Shown in pieces: positions 6,011 to 14,975 of a stretch of DNA of 30,747 bases (position 1 is the stretch's first letter; every line of letters starts with the position of its first letter). Source of the stretch: Bacteroidales bacterium (GTDB lineage: Bacteria > Bacteroidota > Bacteroidia > Bacteroidales > Bacteroidaceae); NCBI GenBank assembly GCA_004555055.1, contig SFJN01000006.1, positions 1 through 30,747 on the forward strand. The letters run 5' to 3'. The notes beneath the pieces were generated by a model that was given only the letters and a program-made list of their open reading frames with translations, was not told the origin of the DNA and made no database searches. Position numbers and translations under genes: made by a program.

Positions 6011-8989
6011 ATGACATCAAAACAGAAATTCCGTCTCGTCCTCGCCGCCCTTTCCATAGGCCACTGCGGAGTTTGGGCGCAGACAGCAGCACTCCCCTAT
6101 AGCGAAGGCTTTGCCAGTCCGGCGGCATTGCAGCATTTCACCGTCATCGACCATAACTCGGACGGCGTGACATGGGGCTACCGGTCGGGGGCCGTCGCCT
6201 ATTCCTACAACGAGGAGGGCTACGATGCCGACGACTGGCTTTTCACGCCCCTCTTCACCTTTCCGAAAGACTATATCTACGAGGTGCAGTTCGATGCCAA
6301 GGTGTCGGAAGGCTATGCCGAGATTCTCAGTGTCTTCATGGCTTCTGCCGCCAACATCGGAAGCGTGACACGGACCTTGATGCAGCCGAGCGAACTCCTC
6401 TCGTCCGACGCCGGGCGCATGCGCTTCCTGTTCCAGCCCGATGGCGATGAGACCTCCTGCCTGGCCCTGCATGTGGGCAGCAGCTTTGAGTATGGCGATG
6501 TGCTGACGGTCGACAACATCAAGGTGCGCCAGCGTGCCTCGGTACACGCTCCTGCACAGCCTGTGCTCAGCGTGGCTGCCGCCGAAAAGGGAGCCCTGCA
6601 GGCCACCCTCACCGTCACCCTGCCTACGACGGCCATCGACGGCACAGCGATTTCCGCACTCCAGGCGGTAAACGTCTATCGCGGCGATGTACTGGTGCAG
6701 CAGCTTCCGGCGGCCGCTCCCGGCGAGGTCATCACCGTGGACGACGTCCCACCCTTCAGCGGCGAATTCACCTACAGCGTATCCGCCGTCAACGAATGGG
6801 GCGAAGGCCTCGACGAACGCACCAAGGTCTATGTGGGCGAGGATGCCCCCTCGGCCGTAGAGGCGATGGTGCTCGAGGACATCGGCAACAACCGCGTGGC
6901 CCTCACCTGGCAACCTCCCACGGTGGGAACTCATGGCGGATATGTCAATGCAGACGGGCTGACCTACGAAGTGACGGATGCCGGGGGAAACACCTTTACC
7001 ACCACGGAACTCCGTTACGAGGCTGACGTGGACGTGCCTGCCGGGGGGCAGACCATGACGTGGTTCAGCGTCCTTGCCAGCGGACTGAAGGGCCGCGGCC
7101 CAAAGACGGCGTCCGACACCCTGTTCCTCGGAAAGGCGTACACCATGCCCTACTATGAATCGTTCAGCCGTCACGGACTCGACAACGGGCCGTGGAATCC
7201 GCAGATCAATCCCATGTCGGAGTGGAAACTCCTCTCCTACGGCACCTATACCGACCCGCAGGATGCCGACGGCGGCATGATGGTGTTTGTCAACGGCATC
7301 GAAGGCGGAGGGGCTAAACTCGAGGGTCCGAAGGTGACCGTCGGCGGTACGCACCCCACACTGCGCTTCTGGATGTTCCACCATCCTCAGGGACGCAACG
7401 GTCTTTCCGTCATCCTCAAGAGCGGACAGCGGCAGGTGCGACTGGCTCATCTGGACGTCGACGACACGGAATATCAGGACGGGGAATGGCGATGCTACAA
7501 CATTCCCATAGACGACTATGCGGAATGGGGCGACGTACAGGCTGTCTTCGAAGGAGAGGGCGTGCTCTCGGAAGAGGGGATGAACACCATCTACATCGAC
7601 CACATCGGACTCTTCGACTGGCACGACTTCGACCTTCGCTGCCACGGTCTTGAACCTGGGCTGACCAAACTGAAGGTGGGCGAAACCAATACCTTCACCC
7701 TCACCTACAGCAACGAGGGCAGCCACGCGGCCGAAGGCTACCGCCTGCAACTCCTCCGCGACGGCAAGGTGGTGGACAGCCTCGAAGGCGAAAGGCTGGA
7801 ACCCGGCGAACTGACCATTGCAGAACTGCATGATACTCCCAACGGCGATGCCGGAGCAAACAGCGTGTACCACGCAGAGATTGTATGGGGAAAGGACCTG
7901 GAAACGGCCGACAACCGCACCGACGGGGTTACCGTCACCGTACTCCCCGGACTCCCGTTTGTGGAGCAGGTCACCGCGGAAATTGACAGTGACGGATGCC
8001 GCTTGCACTGGGAAAAGCCCGAAATGGGCAACTCGCAGCAGGCGGCAGAAACCGTGACAGAGGACTTCGAAAGCTACACGGCGTTCATGACCAACGACAT
8101 CGGAGAATGGACACTCTTCGACGGTGACGGACGCCTGACCGCCGGCATACAGAACGGTCATGGCGACTATGTAGAATATCCGCACGTGGGCGAGGCCATG
8201 GCCTATCAGGTGTTCAACGCACAGGCAGCCGGACTTTCCACCTCCACATGGGGAGCGCATTCCGGCAATCAGGTGCTGGCATCCTTCACCTGCGGACGCT
8301 ATGCCCCGAACGACGACTGGCTCATCTCGCCCGCCCTCGACGGCACGGCACAGACCGTAAGTTTCTGGGCAAAAAGTCCTGACCATACCTATTACGGCAC
8401 GAAAGAGACCATCCAGACGCTGGTATCGGCCCAAGGGACTGAAACCACCGACTTCGAACAGGTTGGGAAGGAAATCACCGTACCCGGAAACTGGACAAAA
8501 CTCTCCTTCGACTGCCCCGAAGGCACGCGCCATTTCGCCGTCCGCTGCACATCGTTCGACCAGTATATCCTCTTCCTCGACGACATCACCTTCTGCAAGG
8601 CCGGCACCGACCTCCGTCTGTTAGGATACCATGTGTACCGCGACGGCACACGGATTACCGCCGAACCGATAGGAGAGACAGAATATTGCGACAGCGAAAT
8701 GCCAGAAGGCGACCATCTTTACGCGGTAAGTGCGGTCTATTCCACCGGCGAAAGCCGCCAGTCGGCCGAAGTGCTGGTCAGCATTACCGCCATCCGCAAC
8801 ATCGTTTCCGAAGGGCTCCGCATCCATGCCGCCGATGGCTGGCTGAAGGTGTCCGCTTCAGCCGATACCGAGGTCTGCATCATCGACATGGCGGGACGCC
8901 TGATCCACAACAGCAAAGGCAGTGTCCGCGTGGCACTCCCCGAGGGCGTGTATGTGGTGAACGGGCACAAGGTGGAGCTCGTACGCTGA
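6011..8989 (+). CDS. Secreted adhesin-like paralogue with choice-of-anchor J, Fn3 and T9SS-like sorting domain (992 aa)
   Basis: The start at 6011 gives MTSKQKFRLVLAALSIGHCG with a signal peptide cut likely after VWA; in-frame upstream starts (5807, 5978) would overlap the preceding gene or hairpin. Layout: jelly-roll (27-170), two Fn3 modules (175-375), second jelly-roll (379-540), CARDB-like module (541-650), third jelly-roll (684-862, again with NDDWLISPALDGTAQT), Fn3 (865-920), and a C-terminal T9SS-like domain (925-992) ending VYVVNGHKVELVR. The order matches the upstream protein minus its propeller-like region and first two Fn3 modules, so the pair arose by tandem duplication followed by loss or gain of the N-terminus. 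No catalytic site is visible; surface binding is inferred. Confidence 0.8.
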   Translation: MTSKQKFRLVLAALSIGHCGVWAQTAALPYSEGFASPAALQHFTVIDHNSDGVTWGYRSGAVAYSYNEEGYDADDWLFTPLFTFPKDYIYEVQFDAKVSEGYAEILSVFMASAANIGSVTRTLMQPSELLSSDAGRMRFLFQPDGDETSCLALHVGSSFEYGDVLTVDNIKVRQRASVHAPAQPVLSVAAAEKGALQATLTVTLPTTAIDGTAISALQAVNVYRGDVLVQQLPAAAPGEVITVDDVPPFSGEFTYSVSAVNEWGEGLDERTKVYVGEDAPSAVEAMVLEDIGNNRVALTWQPPTVGTHGGYVNADGLTYEVTDAGGNTFTTTELRYEADVDVPAGGQTMTWFSVLASGLKGRGPKTASDTLFLGKAYTMPYYESFSRHGLDNGPWNPQINPMSEWKLLSYGTYTDPQDADGGMMVFVNGIEGGGAKLEGPKVTVGGTHPTLRFWMFHHPQGRNGLSVILKSGQRQVRLAHLDVDDTEYQDGEWRCYNIPIDDYAEWGDVQAVFEGEGVLSEEGMNTIYIDHIGLFDWHDFDLRCHGLEPGLTKLKVGETNTFTLTYSNEGSHAAEGYRLQLLRDGKVVDSLEGERLEPGELTIAELHDTPNGDAGANSVYHAEIVWGKDLETADNRTDGVTVTVLPGLPFVEQVTAEIDSDGCRLHWEKPEMGNSQQAAETVTEDFESYTAFMTNDIGEWTLFDGDGRLTAGIQNGHGDYVEYPHVGEAMAYQVFNAQAAGLSTSTWGAHSGNQVLASFTCGRYAPNDDWLISPALDGTAQTVSFWAKSPDHTYYGTKETIQTLVSAQGTETTDFEQVGKEITVPGNWTKLSFDCPEGTRHFAVRCTSFDQYILFLDDITFCKAGTDLRLLGYHVYRDGTRITAEPIGETEYCDSEMPEGDHLYAVSAVYSTGESRQSAEVLVSITAIRNIVSEGLRIHAADGWLKVSASADTEVCIIDMAGRLIHNSKGSVRVALPEGVYVVNGHKVELVR

Positions 8990-9051
8990 GCCTCTCGCGA
9001 CTGAACCGCATACGCTGAACGTCTGTGTGGAAAAACACGCATACCCATTAC

Positions 9052-9103
9052 GGCCGGTGCCAATGGAATCATCCTTCGGGAATTTCCATGACGCCGGCCT
9101 TTT
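9052..9103 (+). terminator. Probable terminator of the adhesin-like gene pair
   Basis: GGCCGG (9052-9057) pairs with CCGGCC (9094-9099), and inside it ATGGAA (9063-9068) pairs with TTCCAT (9084-9089), separated by a small internal loop. TTTT follows at 9100-9103. It lies 63 nt after the stop of the 992-aa gene. Confidence 0.5.
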
Positions 9104-9392
9104 CTGTATCCGTATGGCCGCAACATGTGCATTTGTCCTCTCACGGCACGAGACATCATGCGGAATTTTGGAGGTTCCCTATGGAGCATCTCTCCGGGAA
9201 AGGATTCGCCCCAAAAACGTCCAGAAAGAACATTTCCAACGCCCATTATGACACTTCGATTCTCCAAAAGGGAACTTCCGCCCCATGGCCGCCGTTTCTT
9301 TTCGGGCCTCGTCAATGACAAAAAAAGCAGGGATACGGGAGGTGATGGGCAAAAATGGAACGGATGTGCCCCGTTTTCCAAAAGAAATTCAG
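9104..9392. other. Intergenic stretch with no gene recognised
   Basis: Between the terminator and the next promoter there are short overlapping open frames on both strands. None has a protein-like composition, a convincing start or a family resemblance. Nothing else was recognised. Confidence 0.5.
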
Positions 9393-9400
9393 TAACTTTG
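9393..9400 (+). promoter_or_regulatory. Probable -7 promoter element of the N-glycan operon
   Basis: TAACTTTG (followed by C) matches the Bacteroidales -7 box. The -33 box is not clear, which could mean activator dependence. Transcription near 9407 would give a leader of about 98 nt before the ATG at 9505, long enough to hold regulatory structure, although none stands out. Confidence 0.5.
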
Positions 9401-9504
9401 CCCTCAGTCAGCGGAGCCACGACATGGGCAAAACCGGTCCGAACTCCCGGCATTGCCGATTGCCACGTCCCGACGGCCTTGTTATCCTTATTTGCCCAGC
9501 ACCC

Positions 9505-11826
9505 ATGAAAGCCTTAAGTCTTCATCGTTTCATACTCCTTTCTCTTTCGGTTCTGCCATTCTCCCTCCCTGCCCAGACCGTGCTTGTGCAGGACGGCAAG
9601 GCTGTGGCACACATTGTCTGTGCCGACAAGGACAGCACCACACGGAGGGCTGCCACACTGCTACAGGACTTTACGCAACGTGCCACAGGAGCACGGCTGC
9701 AGATTGCAGAAAAAGGCAGAGCCCGACGCGGCGACATCGTCATAGGAGGTCCGACATCCCGGGCCGGAGAGGACGGTTTCGAGATGCGGACTGCCGACGA
9801 CGGAACGCTCTACCTCAGGAGCGGAGGTGGAAAAGGGGCCATTTATGCCGTAGCCACACTCCTCGAACGGCATCTCGGCATCAATTATCTGGCGCGCGAA
9901 TGCTATACTTTCAACGGTGAAGTTCCGAAGACCGACGGCACGGCACAACATCCTGCCACGGACATCACCATCCCCGCCATGGACACGGTGGAGACACCGG
10001 CTTTCCGCTACCGGCAGACCCACAGCTACGGTTGCGAGGATCCCGTCTATCACGACTGGTTCCGGCTGGAAGAGCCCCACGAGACCTTTATCGGGAATCT
10101 GTGGGTACACACTTTCAACCGCATCCTTCCGGCCAGCCGGTTCGGCAAAAGCCATCCGGAATACTACTCTTTCCTCAACGGCGAACGCCGTCCGGGCGAC
10201 CACAGCCAATGGTGTCTGAGCAATCCTGCCGTATTTGAGGCCTGCTGTACGCAACTCGACAGCATCTTCAAGGCGAATCCTGGAAAAGACCTCATAAGCG
10301 TCAGCCAGAACGACGGCAACGACACCTACTGCCACTGCCCCGAATGCATGAAGATCTATGAAGAGGAGGGGGCTGTGAGCGGTGCTTACATACGGTTTAT
10401 GAACCGTCTGGCAGAGCGTTATCCCGACAAGCAGTTCAGCACCCTGGCTTACCTCTTCACCTGCCAGCCGCCGAAGAAGACCCGACCGCTGCCGAATGTC
10501 AACATCATGCTCTGCGACATCGACTGCAAACGTGAGGTTCCGCTTACGGACAACGCCTCGGGACAGTGGTTTGTCGGAGCATTGGAGGGATGGAGTGCCA
10601 TCACCGACAACATCTTTGTCTGGGATTACGGCATCAATTTCGACAACATCGTCAGTCCATTCCCCAACTTTCATGTCCTGCAACCCAACATCCAGCTCTT
10701 CGCCCGCAACCATACGACCATGCACTTCTCGCAGGTCAACGGCATCTGCGGCGGCGATTTCTCTGAACTCCGTGCCTATCTGCTCGGCAAACTGATGTGG
10801 AATCCTGATGTCGACACCGATGCCCTGACACGCTCTTTCCTCAAGGACTATTACGGTGACGCCGACCGCTGGATATACCAATACCTCAAGGTGATGCAAG
10901 GTGCCCTGCTGGCTTCAGGCAAGGACCTGTGGATTTACGACAGTCCCATCAGCCACAAGGAGGGTATGCTGCGCCCCCAACTCATCAAGGTCTATGACGA
11001 ACTCTTCGACCGTGCCGAGGAAGCCGTGAAGGACGATGCCGTCCGGCTGCAGCATGTACGCCTTTCGCGCTTGCCGCTGCAATACAGCAAACTTGAAATC
11101 GCCCGCACTTCGCCCGACCCGCAACCCGACATCAAGGAACAGTTGGCCCTCTTCGAGCAGCGCACGGCGGAATATGGGGTCAAGACCCTCAACGAACGCA
11201 ACAACCCACCTGCCGACTACTGCCGCCTCTACCGCCAGCGTTTCATGCCTCAGGAACGGAAGAGCCTGGCACTGGGCGCGAAAGTCTACTTCATGGAAAA
11301 CGCCGATGACCGCAGGGCGGCTGAAAGCGTGCCGGGCACCACGCCGACATCACCCAGCGGCGCACCCGATGCCCGCTACCAGCCTATTGCAGAAACGGCA
11401 CTCACCGACGGACTCTACGGCGGCACTACATACGTGGAAAGTTGGGTAGGATGGTGCGGAAGGAATGCTGACATCGTTATCGACCTCGGACGCGACTGCG
11501 ACATCACTACCATTTCCGCCGACTTCCTCCACCAGATCGGAGCATGGATTCTGCTGCCGAAGAGCGTGGAATACCGCACCGCCACCGATGTGCAGGACTG
11601 CGGGAACCTCGAAAGCCTACCCTGGCATCCCTTCGGGCGCCACGACTTTGCCGAGGACCGCGACGGACAGGTAAAGTTCGTGCCGGCAGAAGTGTCGCAC
11701 GACGGCGGCAGCGTCAAGGCACGCTACATACGCATTCACGTCGAAAGCCTCGGACTGTGCCCCGACTGGCACTATGGTGTAGGATATCCGGCATGGTTCT
11801 TCCTTGACGAGGTCAACGTATTCTAA
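9505..11826 (+). CDS. DUF4838-domain glycosidase-like protein, GH163-like (773 aa)
   Basis: The ATG at 9505 begins a signal peptide (MKALSLHRFILLSLSVLPFS, cut likely after LPA); the frame is open upstream from 9355 but that part is not signal-like. Residues about 34-130 resemble the small alpha/beta domain found before the catalytic domain in GH20/GH67-like enzymes. Residues about 170-470 are DUF4838-like, with HPEYYSFLNGERR, SVSQNDGNDTYCHCPEC and a GGDFSELRAYLLGKLMWNPD segment. Residues about 630-773 look like an F5/8-type carbohydrate-binding domain. As I recall, DUF4838 proteins founded CAZy family GH163, endo-beta-N-acetylglucosaminidases acting on complex N-glycans. That fits the PNGase, fucosidase and mannosidase downstream, but specificity is inferred. 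First gene of the operon; likely periplasmic. Confidence 0.75.
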   Translation: MKALSLHRFILLSLSVLPFSLPAQTVLVQDGKAVAHIVCADKDSTTRRAATLLQDFTQRATGARLQIAEKGRARRGDIVIGGPTSRAGEDGFEMRTADDGTLYLRSGGGKGAIYAVATLLERHLGINYLARECYTFNGEVPKTDGTAQHPATDITIPAMDTVETPAFRYRQTHSYGCEDPVYHDWFRLEEPHETFIGNLWVHTFNRILPASRFGKSHPEYYSFLNGERRPGDHSQWCLSNPAVFEACCTQLDSIFKANPGKDLISVSQNDGNDTYCHCPECMKIYEEEGAVSGAYIRFMNRLAERYPDKQFSTLAYLFTCQPPKKTRPLPNVNIMLCDIDCKREVPLTDNASGQWFVGALEGWSAITDNIFVWDYGINFDNIVSPFPNFHVLQPNIQLFARNHTTMHFSQVNGICGGDFSELRAYLLGKLMWNPDVDTDALTRSFLKDYYGDADRWIYQYLKVMQGALLASGKDLWIYDSPISHKEGMLRPQLIKVYDELFDRAEEAVKDDAVRLQHVRLSRLPLQYSKLEIARTSPDPQPDIKEQLALFEQRTAEYGVKTLNERNNPPADYCRLYRQRFMPQERKSLALGAKVYFMENADDRRAAESVPGTTPTSPSGAPDARYQPIAETALTDGLYGGTTYVESWVGWCGRNADIVIDLGRDCDITTISADFLHQIGAWILLPKSVEYRTATDVQDCGNLESLPWHPFGRHDFAEDRDGQVKFVPAEVSHDGGSVKARYIRIHVESLGLCPDWHYGVGYPAWFFLDEVNVF

Positions 11827-11897
11827 CGCAACTCCTGGTGGAACCTTACACCCACAGCTCACCCTTGCCTGTTGTCATATTTTTCTGAGTATTCCCT

Positions 11898-13109
11898 ATG
11901 AAAAACCTTCTTCCGGCTATTTTCCTCGCCGTTTCCATACCTTCTGCAGCCGAGAATCACCGCACTTCGCCCTACCCTTGCGTGGTGGAACAGGGTTTCC
12001 TCTACGAAGAGGCCGCCTTCCCATCCTGCCATGCCACCACCGTAGTACAACTTCCTACGGGCGAGATGATGGCTGCCTTCTTCGGAGGCACCTATGAAGG
12101 GCATCCCGACTGTTGTATCTGGAGCTCGCGCTACGACGCCTCGTCACAGCGTTGGTCTGCACCTTCGCTGCTGGCCGACGGTATCTACACCGCTGCCACT
12201 CGCCGGGCGTTCGACTATGATGCGGACTTCGAGAGCCTCTGCCACCGCGACAGCATATTCAAAAACACCACCTGGACGGCACCGACTCCGCACAGCGGGA
12301 AACCGATTGTATCACCCCTCGTGCGGAAACCCTGCTACAACCCTGTGCTCTACTGCCTGCAGGACGGCACACTCGTCCTCGACTACAAAATCGGGAAATG
12401 GGTGCAGGACTGGACGGCATGGGAAATCCGCTCCAAAGACAACGGACAAACCTGGAGCCGTCCGCGGCCTCTTGCCGCCGACACCACGCGGAGGTTCACC
12501 CAACTGGGTCCTGTAAAGAACAAACCCGAGCTCACACCTTCGGGACGAATCATTGCAGGCTCGAGCACCGAGACGGGAGGGCGCTGGAAATTTCACTTCG
12601 AAACGTCGGACGATGCCGGCAAAAGCTGGCAGATGGTGGAGGTGGACTGCGACACCATAGAGTGTATCCAGCCCAGCATACTTTACCTTAACGGCAGAGA
12701 TGACGAGATGCATCTGAAAGCCATCGGAAGAACGCGTCACGGACGGCTGGCAGAGACGTCGAGCATCGATGGCGGACACTCTTGGACCAGGGTGGAACTG
12801 GGCAGCATGCCCAACAATAACTCGGGCACCGACGCGCTGACGCTTTCCGACGGACGGCACATCCTGGTATACAACGACTCAGGATGCGAGGGTGTCCGCA
12901 CCCCTCTCAGCGTTGCCATCAGCACCGATGCCACGCACTGGACCAAGATTGCTGACCTGGAGACCGACCACGAAGGGGAATACTCCTATCCTTGCGTGGT
13001 GGAGGCCTCAGACGGACGGCTGTGGATACTCTACACCTGGCGCCGGCAACGTCCGGCATATGCCGTAATCGACCTTTCGCGATTGCCTGAGAACCTGCTG
13101 AAGGACTGA
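11898..13109 (+). CDS. BNR/Asp-box (BNR_2-type) sialidase-like protein (403 aa)
   Basis: Begins with a signal peptide (MKNLLPAIFLAVSIPSA) and lies 71 nt after the DUF4838 gene. The body is a sialidase-fold beta-propeller with Asp boxes at 179-186 (SKDNGQTW), 237-244 (SDDAGKSW) and 289-296 (SIDGGHSW), and a degenerate one near 342-348. The N-terminal part carries FFGGTYEGHPDCCIW (61-75), the signature of BNR_2 'sialidase family' proteins. The FRIP motif of classical GH33 sialidases is absent, so a true sialidase activity should not be assumed. An extra segment at about 95-140 interrupts the usual spacing of the first blades. It probably acts in the periplasm on a sugar of the same glycans as its neighbours; the substrate is unknown. 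Confidence 0.75.
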   Translation: MKNLLPAIFLAVSIPSAAENHRTSPYPCVVEQGFLYEEAAFPSCHATTVVQLPTGEMMAAFFGGTYEGHPDCCIWSSRYDASSQRWSAPSLLADGIYTAATRRAFDYDADFESLCHRDSIFKNTTWTAPTPHSGKPIVSPLVRKPCYNPVLYCLQDGTLVLDYKIGKWVQDWTAWEIRSKDNGQTWSRPRPLAADTTRRFTQLGPVKNKPELTPSGRIIAGSSTETGGRWKFHFETSDDAGKSWQMVEVDCDTIECIQPSILYLNGRDDEMHLKAIGRTRHGRLAETSSIDGGHSWTRVELGSMPNNNSGTDALTLSDGRHILVYNDSGCEGVRTPLSVAISTDATHWTKIADLETDHEGEYSYPCVVEASDGRLWILYTWRRQRPAYAVIDLSRLPENLLKD

Positions 13110-13154
13110 TACGGAACCATTGTGATTCATCATGAAAAACAATATAAAAAACCT

Positions 13155-14882
13155 ATGAAGAACCGATATTTTGCAGCCATTCTCATGGCTCTCTGCTGCA
13201 TGTTTGCCGTACCTTGCGCACACGCAGCATCGCCCCTTGTGAAGAAAGTCAAGAAGGGACAGGGCATCGAAGTCGTCTATCGCTCCCTCTACAAGGGAAA
13301 AGTGCGGCCCGGTGAACTCGTCATGACCGTCATCGGCAACGAAGTGTCGCTGGCCAAAGCAGGTGCAGAGGCCGAAGAAGCCGAAGCCAACGGATGGCTC
13401 GTCACCGCCGACTATCAGGACTGGAGCAACCTTTCCACACGCCGGCTCGCCAAACTTCCCAGTGGAAGAGTCATCAACACGGGCTACGAATTCAAGGTCG
13501 GCGAAGGCCATGTCAAGGTGCTCGACGACGAAACCGTCTTCGGACTCCCCTGCCATGTCTATCGCTACAGCGTACGTAGCAACACCATCGACGTATGGTG
13601 GACGGATGCCCTTGAGGGATACCGCGGCACACCCCAGTTCATGAACGGCTGTGCCCCCGGCGGACTGGTACTGAAAGTCGTACGCAATGGCGATGCCACA
13701 CAGGAGGTGTCGGCCATCAATGTCCTCCGCGAAAAGCGGACACTCTTCCCCGAAACGTGGGGCGACGGCATGGACATCGATGACTATACCTACACCTGTA
13801 ACCACTGCTACGACATCGACATCCCCGTCTTCGACCAGCAGGCAGTGAAGTTCAGCGGTGAAAAACTGGGCCAGGTATCTGAACTCAAGGAGGGCGTACA
13901 GTACAGTGCCGGAGGCGGCACCATCATCCTCAAGAAGGTGAAACTCCCTGCCCATGCCCGCGACCGCGAAATCTACGCCACACTGACACAGTATTCCGTG
14001 GGCGATGCCTACGACCGCACAGGTTCGGTGTTCGTCATCCCCACCGGCAAGGAGAAGAGTTTCCTCGATGCCATGCACGACCTCCGGAGCGTACCGGCAT
14101 TCCACAGCGGCGACACCGACTATCATGGCCTTGTCAGCACACCGGACTACGATGTTCCCGTGGAACTCATGCGCTTCTTTACCGGTTTCGGTGTCCGTCA
14201 TTTCAACACCAACCGCGTGCCCGGACAGGATTGGGTGGACTCCGTCACCTACCAGCTCAATGTAACGCCACTCGTGGAACACCTTGAAGGCGAAACATGG
14301 ATTGGAGCCTACATCGGGAACTGGGATGCCAACGGACACCGCATCAGCCTCAGACTTACCTACCATCCGGGCGACGAAGACAGCGCACAGGGCGTACGCC
14401 ATGCCATGCCACTCTTCAACACCGTGAACCTGCTGGAACAGGACGGACAGCCCTACCCCATATTCATGCTCAACGACAACCTTAAGGCACAGTTCCATCT
14501 GGACCGCCCGGCAAAAAAAGCCGTGCTCTACTACCTCACCACCGGACACGGCGGTTGGGGCGGTGGCGACGAATTCAACCAGAAAATCAATACCATCTCC
14601 CTCGACGGCCACAAAGTCATCGACTTTATCCCCTGGCGCGACGACTGCGGAACGTACCGCAACAATTCGCCCTGCTCCGGAAACTTCTCCAACGGCTTGG
14701 CTTCGAGCGACCTCAGCCGCAGCAACTGGTGCCCCGGCACGGTGACCAACCCCGAATACATCTATCTCGGAGACCTCGAAGCCGGCGACCATACCATTAC
14801 CGTCGACATCCCCCAGGGTGCTCCCGAGGGCGGAAGCAACAGCTACTGGTGCCTCTCCGGAACACTGATTTACTTTGAATGA
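13155..14882 (+). CDS. PNGase F-like peptide-N-glycosidase (575 aa)
   Basis: The ATG at 13155 begins a signal peptide (MKNRYFAAILMALCCMFAVP, cut likely after AHA); an in-frame GTG at 13122 is less likely. Residues about 26-265 form an extra N-terminal domain, as in the larger Bacteroidota PNGases. Residues about 265-575 are the PNGase F two-jelly-roll unit, with TTGHGGWGGGDEF (462-474), PWRDDCGTYR (493-502) and SRSNWCPGTVTNP (521-533). By eye, Asp287 (AYDRTG) corresponds to PNGase F Asp60 and Glu473 (GGDEF) to Glu206; the position of Glu118 appears to be Gly388 (YIGNW). The reaction is hydrolysis of the bond between Asn and the first GlcNAc, releasing whole N-glycans. It sits 45 nt after the BNR gene in the operon. 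Confidence 0.85.
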   Translation: MKNRYFAAILMALCCMFAVPCAHAASPLVKKVKKGQGIEVVYRSLYKGKVRPGELVMTVIGNEVSLAKAGAEAEEAEANGWLVTADYQDWSNLSTRRLAKLPSGRVINTGYEFKVGEGHVKVLDDETVFGLPCHVYRYSVRSNTIDVWWTDALEGYRGTPQFMNGCAPGGLVLKVVRNGDATQEVSAINVLREKRTLFPETWGDGMDIDDYTYTCNHCYDIDIPVFDQQAVKFSGEKLGQVSELKEGVQYSAGGGTIILKKVKLPAHARDREIYATLTQYSVGDAYDRTGSVFVIPTGKEKSFLDAMHDLRSVPAFHSGDTDYHGLVSTPDYDVPVELMRFFTGFGVRHFNTNRVPGQDWVDSVTYQLNVTPLVEHLEGETWIGAYIGNWDANGHRISLRLTYHPGDEDSAQGVRHAMPLFNTVNLLEQDGQPYPIFMLNDNLKAQFHLDRPAKKAVLYYLTTGHGGWGGGDEFNQKINTISLDGHKVIDFIPWRDDCGTYRNNSPCSGNFSNGLASSDLSRSNWCPGTVTNPEYIYLGDLEAGDHTITVDIPQGAPEGGSNSYWCLSGTLIYFE

Positions 14883-14891
14883 CCCGTCTTC

Positions 14892-14929
14892 TTTCGGGAT
14901 TCCTCTCCTACGGGACAGGGATTCCGAAA
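14892..14929 (+). repeat. Weak intergenic hairpin between PNGase and fucosidase genes
   Basis: TTTCGGGATTCC (14892-14903) pairs imperfectly with GGATTCCGAAA (14919-14929) around a 15-nt loop. There is no clean T-run directly after it. It may stabilise or process the operon transcript; the evidence is weak. Confidence 0.3.
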
Positions 14930-14975
14930 GGTTTCGTGCTTTTGTAAGACAAGATAAAAAACAAATACACACCAC

